Shown one piece after another: positions 16,227 through 25,106 of a stretch of 64,000 nucleotides of DNA. The number at the start of each line of letters is the position of its first letter. Position 1 is the stretch's first letter. Location of the stretch: assembly GCA_050302475.1 (NCBI GenBank), contig JBNLBF010000018.1, positions 1 to 64,000 of the forward strand, given 5' to 3'. This DNA comes from NORP23 sp050302475 (GTDB lineage: Bacteria > Pseudomonadota > Alphaproteobacteria > Rhodobacterales > Rhodobacteraceae). The notes under the pieces were generated by a model. It worked only from the letters and a program-made list of their open reading frames with translations. It was not told the DNA's origin and ran no database searches. The position numbers and the translations under genes are program-made.

Positions 16227-17414
16227 TCAGTCTTTCACGAAGAGCTTTCGGGGTGTGGAGCACAGCGCTTCCGCCGGACCGCTATCCTGTATCAACAGGG
16301 TTTCGGTGATCTCCAGTCCCCATGTCTTTTGCCAGATGCCGGGCATGAAATGGAAGCTCATGCCGGGGACCAGCATCGTGCGATCGGTCGGGCGGATGGA
16401 ATAGGTGCGCTCGCCCCAATCCGGTGGATAGGACAGTCCGATCGGGTAACCGCAACGTCCGTCCTTGTGGATGCCGGATTTCTCCAGAACCTTGTAAAAC
16501 GCGCTGGCAACTTCGCCCGCCGTGTTGCCGGGACAGGCAGCGGCGATCCCGGCTTCTATCCCTTCCAGCACAGCCTCTTCCGCGGCCAGAAAATCTTTTG
16601 GCGGTTTACCCAGAAAGATCGTGCGGCTTTGTGGACAATGATAGCGGCGGTAAACACCGGCGATTTCGAAAAACGTGCCCTCCCCTTTGACGAAAGGGGC
16701 ATCGGACCATGTCAGATGCGCGGCGCTGGCGTCTTCGCCTGACGGCATCAGCGGCACGATAGCCGGATAATCGCCACCGAACGCGCCGTCGGCATCCTCC
16801 GCACCCCAAAGGCCGGTTTTGAAAATCTCGGCAGCAACTTCGTTTTTGCGTTTGCCCGGCTCGACGATTTCGAGGATACGGGCATGCATTTTTTCAACGA
16901 TCAGCGCCGCACGACGGAGATAGGCGATTTCCGTTGACGATTTCACCGCGCGTTCCCAGTTCACGGTGCCGGTGCCATCCTTCAGATCACCCAGTTCCTC
17001 GGTCAGGACCTGATGGGCGCGGGCGGAGTAATAGTAATTCTCCATCTCCACACCGACATTTTCCAGCCAGTTGCGCTCGCGAAGCACGCCTGCCAGATGC
17101 TGCATGGCATGGCGATCTTCGGCCATGACGAAATGATCGGGATAGCCGATGATGTCGTCGGTGCCCATATAACAGGTCCTGAGTGCGCCGTTTGCATCCA
17201 TCGCCCGGCCCCAGAAAACCGGATCACCTGTCGGGCCGATAATCACCGCCTGATGCACGTAAAAGGACCAGCCGTCATAACCGGTCAGCCACGCCATGTT
17301 GGACGGGTCACTGACAATCAGGGTTTCGATGCCGCGGGCCTCCATCCCTTTGCGGGTCTTGGCAAGGCGGGTGGCATATTCGGCGCGGGAAAAGGGTAAA
17401 TCAACGTCGGGCAT
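16227..17414 (-). CDS. M24 family creatinase/ectoine-hydrolase-like protein
   Basis: A 395-residue pita-bread hydrolase. N-terminal creatinase domain: GIETLIVSDPSNMAWLTGYDGWSFYVHQAV; C-terminal catalytic domain: AAHLTWSDAPFVKGEGTFFEIAGVYRRYHCPQSRTIFLG. The five metal ligands of true M24 aminopeptidases (D, D, H, E, E) are not all present: the first two Asp positions are replaced here (FFEIAGVYRRYHCPQSRT), as in metal-free creatinase-type enzymes. The N-terminus strongly recalls ectoine hydrolase DoeA, but no other doe or ect gene is nearby. ATG at 17414 follows a perfect AAGGAGG. Confidence 0.8.
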   Translation of the reverse strand: MPDVDLPFSRAEYATRLAKTRKGMEARGIETLIVSDPSNMAWLTGYDGWSFYVHQAVIIGPTGDPVFWGRAMDANGALRTCYMGTDDIIGYPDHFVMAEDRHAMQHLAGVLRERNWLENVGVEMENYYYSARAHQVLTEELGDLKDGTGTVNWERAVKSSTEIAYLRRAALIVEKMHARILEIVEPGKRKNEVAAEIFKTGLWGAEDADGAFGGDYPAIVPLMPSGEDASAAHLTWSDAPFVKGEGTFFEIAGVYRRYHCPQSRTIFLGKPPKDFLAAEEAVLEGIEAGIAAACPGNTAGEVASAFYKVLEKSGIHKDGRCGYPIGLSYPPDWGERTYSIRPTDRTMLVPGMSFHFMPGIWQKTWGLEITETLLIQDSGPAEALCSTPRKLFVKD

Positions 17415-17662
17415 TTTGGCCTCCTTTTGGCGGCGCAGGCTGTCACTTTGCACGTGCGGAGGCAATCGAAAAATATCGCCTCGCTAACCAATTGGTAACC
17501 GTTGAGCCCTAAGACATTCAAAACATTTCGCAGAATCTGCGAATGGTGCGTGTCCAGTAACTGGTCACGTTTCTGAATTTGCCGCGTCCCGCCCTGGCAC
17601 CGGACCAGGACGGCGATGCGGCCTTATTCTTTGTAGCTGTCACAAGCTCAGGACGGTCGGGT

Positions 17663-17715
17663 TCCCCGGCGCAAGTCGGAACAGCCGGGGATGCCGGACA
17701 GCTGATCAGCTGTCC
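17663..17715. repeat. two tandem palindromes at the 3' end of the DsbA-like gene
   Basis: TCCCCGGC and GCCGGGGA (17663-17670, 17684-17691) form one hairpin, and GGACAGCTGATCAGCTGTCC (17696-17715) is a perfect 20-base palindrome that includes the stop codon of the gene at 17706. No T run follows on either strand. They may act as a transcript 3'-end structure for the minus-strand gene. Confidence 0.5.
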
Positions 17716-18338
17716 TCGCCCAGAATCTCTTCAAACGCTGCAACAAAGTCCTGATAGGGCATGTTGCGCATGACCGTACCGTTGATCACGAAGGTTGGCG
17801 TGCCCTGAACATCATCCGCTTCCAGCTTGGCCGTGGAGTCGGCTACCAGTGCCTGCGCATGTTCGTTGTCCTGCATGCAGGCTTCCATCTCTTCATCATT
17901 CATGCCGGCCTGCCGCCCGATGGCGTAGAGATTGTTGACGATATCAACAGCCGTCTCGCCTTGTGTCCATTGGCTCTGCCCATCATAGATCAGCTTCGCA
18001 ATACCGAAATACCGATCTTGTCCGCCACAGCGCGCCATCAGGTCCGCCCACAGGCCCAGACGGTCGAAATAGACCGGGCGATAGATCATCCGGACCTTGC
18101 CGGTATCGATATAGTTTTCCTTGATCTGCGGATAGACATTCTGGTGGAACGCCTGACAGTGCGGGCAGGTGAATGAAGCATATTCGATCAGCGTGATCGG
18201 CGCGTCTTCGTCACCATATGACATCACCTCCACCGGGATATCGGCAATGGCTTGCGCGAAAGCGGGCAGCGCGGTGCTGGTGGCGGTTCCGGCCATCAGC
18301 GCGAGCGCGGCGCGGCGGGTCAGGGAAAACTGGCTCAT
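17706..18338 (-). CDS. DsbA family thioredoxin-fold protein
   Basis: A 210-residue exported thiol-disulfide protein. The N-terminus MSQFSLTRRAALALMAGTAT, ending ALPAFA, has two arginines and could be a Tat or Sec signal. The redox site is CPHC in YASFTCPHCQAFHQNVYP, and the conserved cis-Pro loop is VQGTPTFVING. Typical of alphaproteobacterial DsbA-like proteins of the thioredoxin_4 group, which act on periplasmic cysteines. It lies 18 bases downstream of the DUF721 gene and is probably read with it. Whether it is an oxidase or isomerase is not decided by the sequence. Confidence 0.92.
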   Translation of the reverse strand: MSQFSLTRRAALALMAGTATSTALPAFAQAIADIPVEVMSYGDEDAPITLIEYASFTCPHCQAFHQNVYPQIKENYIDTGKVRMIYRPVYFDRLGLWADLMARCGGQDRYFGIAKLIYDGQSQWTQGETAVDIVNNLYAIGRQAGMNDEEMEACMQDNEHAQALVADSTAKLEADDVQGTPTFVINGTVMRNMPYQDFVAAFEEILGEDS

Positions 18339-18356
18339 ATAAGGTCCTTTCGGAAG

Positions 18357-18887
18357 TTATCTTGTGAGTACGTTCTTACCCAGCTGTTCCAACGCATCGC
18401 GCAGGCTGGGGTCTTTGATGGCGGACAGCTCTCCGGACAGGGTTTCGGCCTGTTTCGGGGCGAGCGTTCTGGATGTCGGTTTCGGCGAGAATGCGGCGCG
18501 ATCCTCGGCAAATCCGGTTTCGGCCGTCTGGGTAATTCTGATCCGCGAAATCGCGTTATAGCCATAGCAGGCATTCACCTTTGCCTGAAGCTGGGGCAGC
18601 ATCATCTGAACTTCGGGGGCGTGAGCGCCGTCAGTCAGGATAGTCAGGGTCGCGCCGAAACCTTCGCGGGCGAAAGAGACTTTGACCGGACGGGCGATTT
18701 TGGCGATGGCCTCGCCGGCAATGGCATCCCATTGAGTCAGGAGCTTGGTTTGCGCGAAGCCGCGTTTCTCGGTCACCTTACGGACGCTGTCAGACAAAAG
18801 TCCGCCGGTCTGAGCAAAGCCCCTCCCGTGGCGCTTCGGCCTTGGGGTCTTGTCTTTTGCGGTTTTGACGTCAGAGTCTGCGCTCAT
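18357..18887 (-). CDS. DUF721 (DciA-like) protein
   Basis: A 176-residue protein with the DUF721 domain at about residues 20-105: GLLSDSVRKVTEKRGFAQTKLLTQWDAIAGEAIAKIARPVKVSF, then TLTILTDGAHAPEVQMMLPQLQAKVN. DUF721 proteins include DciA, the replicative-helicase operator of bacteria lacking DnaC/DnaI, so a role in loading DnaB is possible. The C-terminal half is long and not conserved. Start at 18887 (MSADSDV) is preferred over one ten codons upstream. Divergent from mutY with an 83-base gap. Confidence 0.8.
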   Translation of the reverse strand: MSADSDVKTAKDKTPRPKRHGRGFAQTGGLLSDSVRKVTEKRGFAQTKLLTQWDAIAGEAIAKIARPVKVSFAREGFGATLTILTDGAHAPEVQMMLPQLQAKVNACYGYNAISRIRITQTAETGFAEDRAAFSPKPTSRTLAPKQAETLSGELSAIKDPSLRDALEQLGKNVLTR

Positions 18888-18970
18888 GAGAATCCTGCCC
18901 GTGTTTCCCCTATACATTAGCGTTCCCTTAACGAACGTCCAGAGATGGCAGCAAGTATTGGGGATAAACC

Positions 18971-20023
18971 TTGCGTGACGAGGGCGTTATATCAGCGCGT
19001 TTGCTGGATTGGTATGACGCAAATGCGCGGGTAATGCCGTGGCGGGTGCCGCCCGCCGACAGCAAGGCGGGGGTGCGTCCCGATCCCTATCGTGTGTGGC
19101 TGTCCGAGGTCATGCTGCAACAAACCACCGTCGCTGCCGTTCGGGAATATTTCCGTGTCTTTACAGAGTCTTGGCCAGATGTTCACGCATTGGCACAGGC
19201 CGATGATGATGCGGTTATGGCTGCCTGGGCAGGGTTGGGATATTACGCGCGGGCGCGCAACCTTTTGAAATGCGCGCGGATCGTGTCGCAGGACATGGGT
19301 GGCAATTTTCCGCGAACGGAAAGGGAATTGCTGAAATTACCGGGGATCGGCCCCTATACCGCCGCGGCTATCGCCACAATTGCGTTCGGCGAGCGGGCCG
19401 TCGTTGTTGACGGAAATGTCGAACGGGTGATGGCACGACTGTTTGCCGTTGAAACCCCCTTGCCCGACGCCAAACCCGAATTGCGGGCGCTGGCTGACCG
19501 GTTGACGCCAACCGAACGACCCGGCGATTACGCGCAGGCGGTGATGGACCTTGGCGCAACCGTCTGTGGGCGAGCGCCGAAATGCGATATCTGTCCGGTA
19601 TCGGATCACTGCGCAGGTCAAAAGACCGGAATAGCGGCGAGCCTGCCGCGAAAGGCCGCAAAACCCCAGAAACCTGTTCGGCGCGGGATCGCCTATCTGG
19701 CTGTTGTCGGAGATCAGGTTGTGCTGGAAAAAAGACCTGCAAAGGGATTGCTGGGCGGGATGATCGGGGTGCCGACGACAGACTGGGTGGAGGGCGAGGT
19801 GACGCCCAACCCGCCAATACGCGCGGACTGGCAGGTCACCGATGGGCAGGTCACCCATACCTTCACGCATTTCCATCTGGAGGTGGAAGTACATGTCGCG
19901 CCGCTGGCGGAAAAACCTGACACCGGAATGCTGGTACCGATAACCGAGGACCTGCCCGACCGTCTGCCCACCGTATTTCGGAAAATCTTCCGTCACGGCA
20001 TCGGGGCGCTGGGCTTGCTCTGA
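18971..20023 (+). CDS. mutY: A/G-specific adenine DNA glycosylase MutY
   Basis: A 350-residue base-excision enzyme that removes adenine opposite 8-oxoguanine. It has the catalytic glutamate segment LSEVMLQQTTVAAV, the helix-hairpin-helix LKLPGIGPYTAAAIA, the catalytic Asp in VVVDGNVERVMARLF, the four-cysteine 4Fe-4S loop CGRAPKCDICPVSDHC, and a C-terminal Nudix-like domain for oxoG recognition (about 230-345). The start is TTG at 18971; no ATG or GTG in frame allows a complete N-terminus. Confidence 0.95.
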   Translation: MRDEGVISARLLDWYDANARVMPWRVPPADSKAGVRPDPYRVWLSEVMLQQTTVAAVREYFRVFTESWPDVHALAQADDDAVMAAWAGLGYYARARNLLKCARIVSQDMGGNFPRTERELLKLPGIGPYTAAAIATIAFGERAVVVDGNVERVMARLFAVETPLPDAKPELRALADRLTPTERPGDYAQAVMDLGATVCGRAPKCDICPVSDHCAGQKTGIAASLPRKAAKPQKPVRRGIAYLAVVGDQVVLEKRPAKGLLGGMIGVPTTDWVEGEVTPNPPIRADWQVTDGQVTHTFTHFHLEVEVHVAPLAEKPDTGMLVPITEDLPDRLPTVFRKIFRHGIGALGLL

Positions 20024-20068
20024 CCCCGGTATTTGTGGAATATCCGTCGCATCCCCTTGGAGATCGCC

Positions 20069-21205
20069 ATGGCAGAAACCAAACAAATCGGAAGTGCGGC
20101 ACCGTTCTGGGTGTCGATAATACTAGCACTGCTGGTATTTGTCGCTGCGATCTATGGCGGCTGGACGATCTTTCTGGTGCCGCTTTACGGGCTGATCATT
20201 TCATCCATCATCGACGGGATTTTGGGTGATAACGAGGATAATGTAGATCCCAATACCGACTCCAAACTGCTGTTCTGGCATCAACTGGTGACGCTGATCT
20301 GGGCGCCGTTACAATTCTGTTTCATCTTTTTCAGCCTCATCGCCGCGACGCGATTTGATCACCTGTCAACGCAGGAAAGCATATGGCTGTTCATCGCGAT
20401 GGGGGTAGCAACCGGTGGAGTCGGGATCGTCTATGCCCATGAGTTGATCCATCAGAAAGACAGAACCGAGCGCGGGTTGGGTGACTGGCTGCTCGCGATG
20501 GTGCTTTACGGGCATTTCCGCACGAAACATATCCTGATCCATCACCGCTATGTTGGCACACCCGCCGATCCGGTGACAGCCCGCTATAACGAGGGATTTC
20601 ATCGGTTTTTCTGGCGCTTGTTGCCCGAAGGCTTTCTGGCGAGCTGGCGGATGGAGGCCTCGCGTCTGGAAAAGCGAGGGCTGCCGATTACCCACCGCAG
20701 CAATCCGTTCTGGCGCTATTTCGGCTGGGCAGCGGCAATGCTGCTGATGGCGTTTCTGATTGGTGGGGCCTTTGGGGTTCTGCTGTTCTTGCTACAGGCT
20801 TTCATCGCCGTCGTGTTTCTGNNNNNNNNNNTGGAACTGACCAATTATGTTGAGCATTATGGGCTGGTCCGCAAACATCTGGGTGATGGGAAATATGAAC
20901 ATATCAAGCCGCATCATTCGTGGAATAGCTCGCGCGAGTTCACCAATTATCTGCTGATCAACCTGCAGCGCCACTCGGACCACCACTATAAACCGGACCG
21001 CCGGTTCCCGTTGTTGCAAACCTATGATTCCGCTGAGGCCCCGCAAATCCCGTTCGGGTATCCCATCATGGCGGCAATGGCCCTGATCCCGCCCCTGTGG
21101 CGCCGGGTGATGAACCCGCGGGTGCGCAAGTGGCGGGCGATGTATTATCCGGAGATCAAGGACTGGTCAGCCTATCGAAACGCCAGCAACCCGATGCCGC
21201 GCTAA
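20069..21205 (+). CDS. AlkB-type membrane di-iron monooxygenase, interrupted by an assembly gap
   Basis: About 378 residues counting the gap. It has several membrane helices and the histidine boxes of alkane-hydroxylase-type enzymes: box 1 AHELIHQKDRTERGLGD (about 123-139), box 2 RTKHILIHHRYVGTPADP (about 151-168), NYVEHYGL, and box 3 LQRHSDHHYKPDRRF. Box 2 keeps the H-x3-HH spacing but differs from the classical EHNRGHH. No rubredoxin or rubredoxin reductase is nearby. Ten N at 20822-20831 fall just before ELTNYVEHYGL. Start at 20069 (MAETKQ) chosen over an earlier in-frame one at 20033. Substrate range (alkane or other hydrophobic) is open; the 3' end overlaps the convergent HlyD gene by 4 bases. 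Confidence 0.82.
   Translation: MAETKQIGSAAPFWVSIILALLVFVAAIYGGWTIFLVPLYGLIISSIIDGILGDNEDNVDPNTDSKLLFWHQLVTLIWAPLQFCFIFFSLIAATRFDHLSTQESIWLFIAMGVATGGVGIVYAHELIHQKDRTERGLGDWLLAMVLYGHFRTKHILIHHRYVGTPADPVTARYNEGFHRFFWRLLPEGFLASWRMEASRLEKRGLPITHRSNPFWRYFGWAAAMLLMAFLIGGAFGVLLFLLQAFIAVVFLXXXXELTNYVEHYGLVRKHLGDGKYEHIKPHHSWNSSREFTNYLLINLQRHSDHHYKPDRRFPLLQTYDSAEAPQIPFGYPIMAAMALIPPLWRRVMNPRVRKWRAMYYPEIKDWSAYRNASNPMPR
20822..20831. other. assembly gap (10 N)
   Basis: Ten unknown bases break the alkB-like gene between codons for V-V-F-L and E-L-T-N-Y-V-E-H-Y-G-L. The flanks end in CTG and begin with TGGAACTG, so they would join in frame if the true gap were absent and two bases overlapped. Confidence 0.99.
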
Positions 21206-22503
21206 TCCTCGCGGAAGGCACGGGTGAAATAGTCGGTCAACGGCTTGGTCAGATATTGCAGCGGTGTGCGGTCAGCGGTTTTGAGGAATGCGGTGACCGG
21301 CATGCCGGGGACAATTTCCAACCCATCCAGCTTCGCCATTTCGTTTTCTTGCGGAATAATTTCTGCGCGATAGAAGCTTTCGCCCGTCACATCATCGACG
21401 AAGGCGTCCGCTGACACGTTGGTGACGGTGCCGAATATCACCGGCGTTGTGCGCAGATCGAAGGACTGGAATTGCAGACTTGCCTCCTGCCCCAGATGGA
21501 CCTGATCGATATGGACGGTCGGTATTCGCGTAGAGATAACGAGCGTGGAATCCTGCGGGACAATATACATGATCGGTTCAGCCGCGGTCACAACCGAACG
21601 AATGGCGTGAAACTGATTGCCGAACACAACGCCGCTGACAGGGGCGCGGATATCCATCCGCATCAATGTCTCTTCGAGCGCGTTCTTCTTTTCGCGCAGC
21701 TCGATTTCGCGGAACTCAAGGTCGCGCAATTCGGTGATGGCTTCCTCGCGCAGTTTCGTTTGCAGGCGCAGCACTTCGATTTCGATTTCTGCGATCCTGC
21801 CGCGACTTTCGGCAATTGTCGCCATCAGATCACCCAGTGATCCTTCCAGCCGCGCGGCTTCGCGTTGCAGCGACCTGACGGTCGAAGCCTGCGACAAGCC
21901 CTTGTCGAGCAGCTCCTGTTCGTCACGCAGTTCAGATTCCACCAGCTCCAGTTGTCGGTTAAGTGCTGTCATCTGCGCTTCGGATCCGATGATCTGTTCG
22001 CTGATCTGAGCTTTGCGTTCTGTCAGTAGTTCTTTCTCGCTGGCGACGGTGTTCCGTCTGGCAAGAAACAGGTCGCGCTGCCCTTCTATAAGGGTCTCAA
22101 CTTCAGGATCAGACGTGGCACGGACGGCGAGTTCGCCAAAATCGACCTCTTCGTCTTCGTCACGTTCGGCCTTGAGGCGGGCTTTACGGGCGAAAATCTC
22201 GGCCAGTTGGCCGTCGACGACACTCAGCTCGGATCGCCGCAAGGTATCATCGAACCGCATCAGCACCTCACCGGCTTCGACCAGGTCACCGTCATCCACC
22301 AGGATTTCACCGATCACGCCGCCATCGGGATGCTGAACGACCTGCCGGTTGACCTCGACCTCGATCAGACCACTGGCGACGATAGCGCCGGCGATGTTGG
22401 TTTTCACGGACCAAAGACCGATACCGCCGAACAACAGGGCGAGCGCCAAATAGCCAAGAAGAAGCAATCCGGAATTTCCCCAGGATTTCTGTTTGTCTGC
22501 CAT
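21202..22503 (-). CDS. HlyD-family type I secretion periplasmic adaptor
   Basis: A 433-residue membrane fusion protein: one N-terminal membrane segment (GLLLLGYLALALLFGGIGLW), a biotinyl-lipoyl-like half GVVFGNQFHAIRSVVTAAEPIMYIVP, a long coiled-coil hairpin rich in Glu, Arg and Leu (about residues 95-275), and the C-terminal beta-barrel with LDGLEIVPGMPVTAFLKT, the HlyD signature region. It bridges the ABC exporter and an outer-membrane TolC. It overlaps the ABC gene stop by one base (TGATG). Confidence 0.94.
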   Translation of the reverse strand: MADKQKSWGNSGLLLLGYLALALLFGGIGLWSVKTNIAGAIVASGLIEVEVNRQVVQHPDGGVIGEILVDDGDLVEAGEVLMRFDDTLRRSELSVVDGQLAEIFARKARLKAERDEDEEVDFGELAVRATSDPEVETLIEGQRDLFLARRNTVASEKELLTERKAQISEQIIGSEAQMTALNRQLELVESELRDEQELLDKGLSQASTVRSLQREAARLEGSLGDLMATIAESRGRIAEIEIEVLRLQTKLREEAITELRDLEFREIELREKKNALEETLMRMDIRAPVSGVVFGNQFHAIRSVVTAAEPIMYIVPQDSTLVISTRIPTVHIDQVHLGQEASLQFQSFDLRTTPVIFGTVTNVSADAFVDDVTGESFYRAEIIPQENEMAKLDGLEIVPGMPVTAFLKTADRTPLQYLTKPLTDYFTRAFRED

Positions 22504-24266
22504 CAGCTTTCCCCCGCTTTCACGGTTCGGTTGACGTCAGCATAGTTTTGCAGCTGCGCCTTCAGCACTTCGTCACGCGCGCCGAACGCTTTGACGACAC
22601 CGCCCTGCATAACCATCAGGGTCTCGCATTCCACAATGCCAGAGGGGCGGTGCGCCATGATAATCACGCCACCGCCTTCAGCTTTGAAATCCCGGATCGC
22701 CCGATTGAGGGCATTGGACCCTTCGGAATCGAGATTTGAGTTCGGCTCATCCAAAATCAACAGAACCGGATTCCCATACATGGCACGGGCAAGGCCGATC
22801 CGCTGTTTCTGTCCCCCCGACAGCCGCCCGGCAACCGAAGACAGGCGTGTGTCATACCCGTCCGGCAGGGACAGTATGGTGTCATGTGCGCCCGCCTTCA
22901 TCGCGGCTTTTACAACCGCCTCGGGGTCAGGTTTAACCGCCAGTTTGGCAATATTTTCCGCAACAGTCGCGTCAAACAGGGTCACATCCTGAGGCAGATA
23001 TCCGATATGCTGCCCCAGATCATCGCCATATTGTTCCAGTTTCGCCCCGCCCAGCCGGATCGCGCCGCTTGCGGGGGGCCATATGCCGGTCAGGGCGCGC
23101 GCCAGCGTGGTTTTCCCCGACGCGCTGGGACCAATGACACCCAAAGCCTGACCGGGTGCCAGATGAAAACTGACACCGCGAAGGGTCGCCCCCGTCGCCC
23201 CGGCGGGCACAACGGCAAGCTGCGAGACTTCCAGCTTTGCCTGTGGGCGCGGCAGGGGTGTCCGCGGTTCGGATTTGGGGACTTTCTTCAAATACGCACT
23301 GAGGTTGCGCCGCCCGGCAATCGCCCGCTGGATAAGCGGCCAGTTCCCGACCGTTTGTTCAATTGGCGCCAATGCCCGGCCCATCAGGATTGAAGATGCA
23401 ATCATCGCACCGGCCGTCATCTGATCCTGTAAAACCAGATAGGCACCCAGCGCCAGAATGGCTGATTGCAGGAACAGCCGGAAGGTTTTGGACAATGTTG
23501 TATAAGACCCGGTCCGGTCGGACGAGGTGATCTGCGCCGACATTGCCTCCCCCCGGGATTTCAACCAGCGATCCTCCGCTGCGCGTTGCATGCCGATGCC
23601 ACGAATGATGTCGCCCTGCGATTGCAGTTCTGCGGCCATACGGTCGCTATATTGCGTCTGGGCACCGGATTGTTCGACGGGTTTGCGGGTTGTTATCTGA
23701 TTAACGATGGCGATCAGGATGATTAGCAACCCACCACAAAGCGACAACCAGCCCAGAAGCGGATGGAAGGTAAAAATCGCGAGGATGAAGATTGGGGTCC
23801 AGGGAATATCTATCATCGCCAGAAACGCGGGGGATGACAGGAATCGCTGTACCGATTCGATGTCTTTGAGCACCGTGAAATTCGGATGCGCCAGTGTCAG
23901 GGCAAAAACCTGCCGATCAAGGCGCGTCTGATAAGTTGCCCCGATCCGCGCCGCGATCCGCCCGCGCGTATAATCCAGAATGCCCATGAAGACATAAAGG
24001 GCAATCACCAGAACCAGAAGCGCGACCAGCGTTTCCTCGGACCTGCTGCCAAGCACGCGATCGTAAATTTGCAGCATAAACAAGGGACCGGTGAGCATTA
24101 GCAGATTGACGAACACGCTGAAAATCCCGATCGATATCACCGGGAATCCCGCCCCTTTGAACGGAGCTTGCCGCATTTCCGCCGGACTAATTTCGTGTTG
24201 TTGTGATTTTGTCAAAATTGTTGCCCAGAATGATTTCGCGACCTCTTTGCCACAGTTGCGGGACAA
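22503..24266 (-). CDS. type I secretion ABC permease/ATPase (PrtD-like)
   Basis: A 587-residue exporter half-transporter. The membrane domain begins VNLLMLTGPLFMLQIYDRVLGSRSEETLVALL, the hallmark of PrtD/AprD/HasD type I exporters without a C39 peptidase-like domain. The ATPase has Walker A GPSASGKTTLA, signature LSGGQKQRIGLARAMYGNP and Walker B LLILDEPNSNLD. It pairs with the following HlyD gene. No RTX or other glycine-rich repeat protein and no TolC gene lie in the window, so the secreted substrate is unknown. Confidence 0.95.
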   Translation of the reverse strand: MSRNCGKEVAKSFWATILTKSQQHEISPAEMRQAPFKGAGFPVISIGIFSVFVNLLMLTGPLFMLQIYDRVLGSRSEETLVALLVLVIALYVFMGILDYTRGRIAARIGATYQTRLDRQVFALTLAHPNFTVLKDIESVQRFLSSPAFLAMIDIPWTPIFILAIFTFHPLLGWLSLCGGLLIILIAIVNQITTRKPVEQSGAQTQYSDRMAAELQSQGDIIRGIGMQRAAEDRWLKSRGEAMSAQITSSDRTGSYTTLSKTFRLFLQSAILALGAYLVLQDQMTAGAMIASSILMGRALAPIEQTVGNWPLIQRAIAGRRNLSAYLKKVPKSEPRTPLPRPQAKLEVSQLAVVPAGATGATLRGVSFHLAPGQALGVIGPSASGKTTLARALTGIWPPASGAIRLGGAKLEQYGDDLGQHIGYLPQDVTLFDATVAENIAKLAVKPDPEAVVKAAMKAGAHDTILSLPDGYDTRLSSVAGRLSGGQKQRIGLARAMYGNPVLLILDEPNSNLDSEGSNALNRAIRDFKAEGGGVIIMAHRPSGIVECETLMVMQGGVVKAFGARDEVLKAQLQNYADVNRTVKAGES

Positions 24267-24368
24267 ATGCGAAGAGGAAAGTTTGCATTAACAGTTAGGA
24301 TGACTACCTTTGGGGAGTCTTGTGTTGGGATAAACTGATGCTCGTGAATATTGTAAGGAGAGTGGGGA

Positions 24369-25106
24369 TTGCTCCTTGATCGAATACTACTGTTGATCTG
24401 TGCAGCGCCGTTGGTCCTGTCGGGATGCGCGACCGGTTCGGTTGCGACGGATGAAATCAATGATCCGTTTGAACCGGTGAACCGGCAGATACACGAATTT
24501 AATAAACTGGTGGACTCTGCGGTATTGCGGCCTGCTTCCGACGTGTACGGAACCGTAATCCCTGCGGAAATACAGGATATTGTCGACAATAGCGCCAATA
24601 ACCTGGATGTCCCCACCCATGCCGTTAATCAGGTGTTGCAAGGCGATCTGGAGAGCGCATTTGTGTCCGCGCTGAGATTCACCGTCAATACAACCATCGG
24701 GATTGGTGGCCTGTTTGATCCGGCAACGGACCTCGGCCTGTTCGAAAGTCCGACGGATTTCGGGGAAACCATGGGAGTTTGGGGAGTCGCCGAAGGCCCG
24801 TATCTGGAGCTTCCGTTCCTTGGCGGCAGCACGGTTCGGGACACGATTGGTATGGGCGTGGATTTCGCCATCGACCCTTTACGCTACGTTATACCCTCAC
24901 CCGAACGTGAATATTTGTTTGTCCTGAAAGGTGTAGATTTGATCGGAGACCGGTATTCCTACCGCGATCTGGTGGATGTGCTGTTATATGAATCCGCTGA
25001 CAGCTACGCGGCGCAACGGATAACCTATTTGCAGAATAAACGCCGCAATATTCAGGGGGAAACCTCTTTGGAAGAATTGGAGGATCCATATGCGTTCGAA
25101 TATTAA
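24369..25106 (+). CDS. mlaA: MlaA (VacJ) family outer-membrane lipoprotein
   Basis: A 245-residue lipoprotein. Signal peptide with lipobox LVLSGC, then the VacJ core NDPFEPVNRQIHEFNKLVD, GGLFDPATDLGL, DFGETMGVWGVAEGPYLELPFLGGSTVRD and VDFAIDPLRYV. MlaA extracts misplaced phospholipids from the outer leaflet and hands them to MlaC. Start is TTG at 24369 after AAGGAGAG. It overlaps the mlaC start by 17 bases. The inner-membrane MlaFEDB complex is not in the window. Confidence 0.95.
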   Translation: MLLDRILLLICAAPLVLSGCATGSVATDEINDPFEPVNRQIHEFNKLVDSAVLRPASDVYGTVIPAEIQDIVDNSANNLDVPTHAVNQVLQGDLESAFVSALRFTVNTTIGIGGLFDPATDLGLFESPTDFGETMGVWGVAEGPYLELPFLGGSTVRDTIGMGVDFAIDPLRYVIPSPEREYLFVLKGVDLIGDRYSYRDLVDVLLYESADSYAAQRITYLQNKRRNIQGETSLEELEDPYAFEY

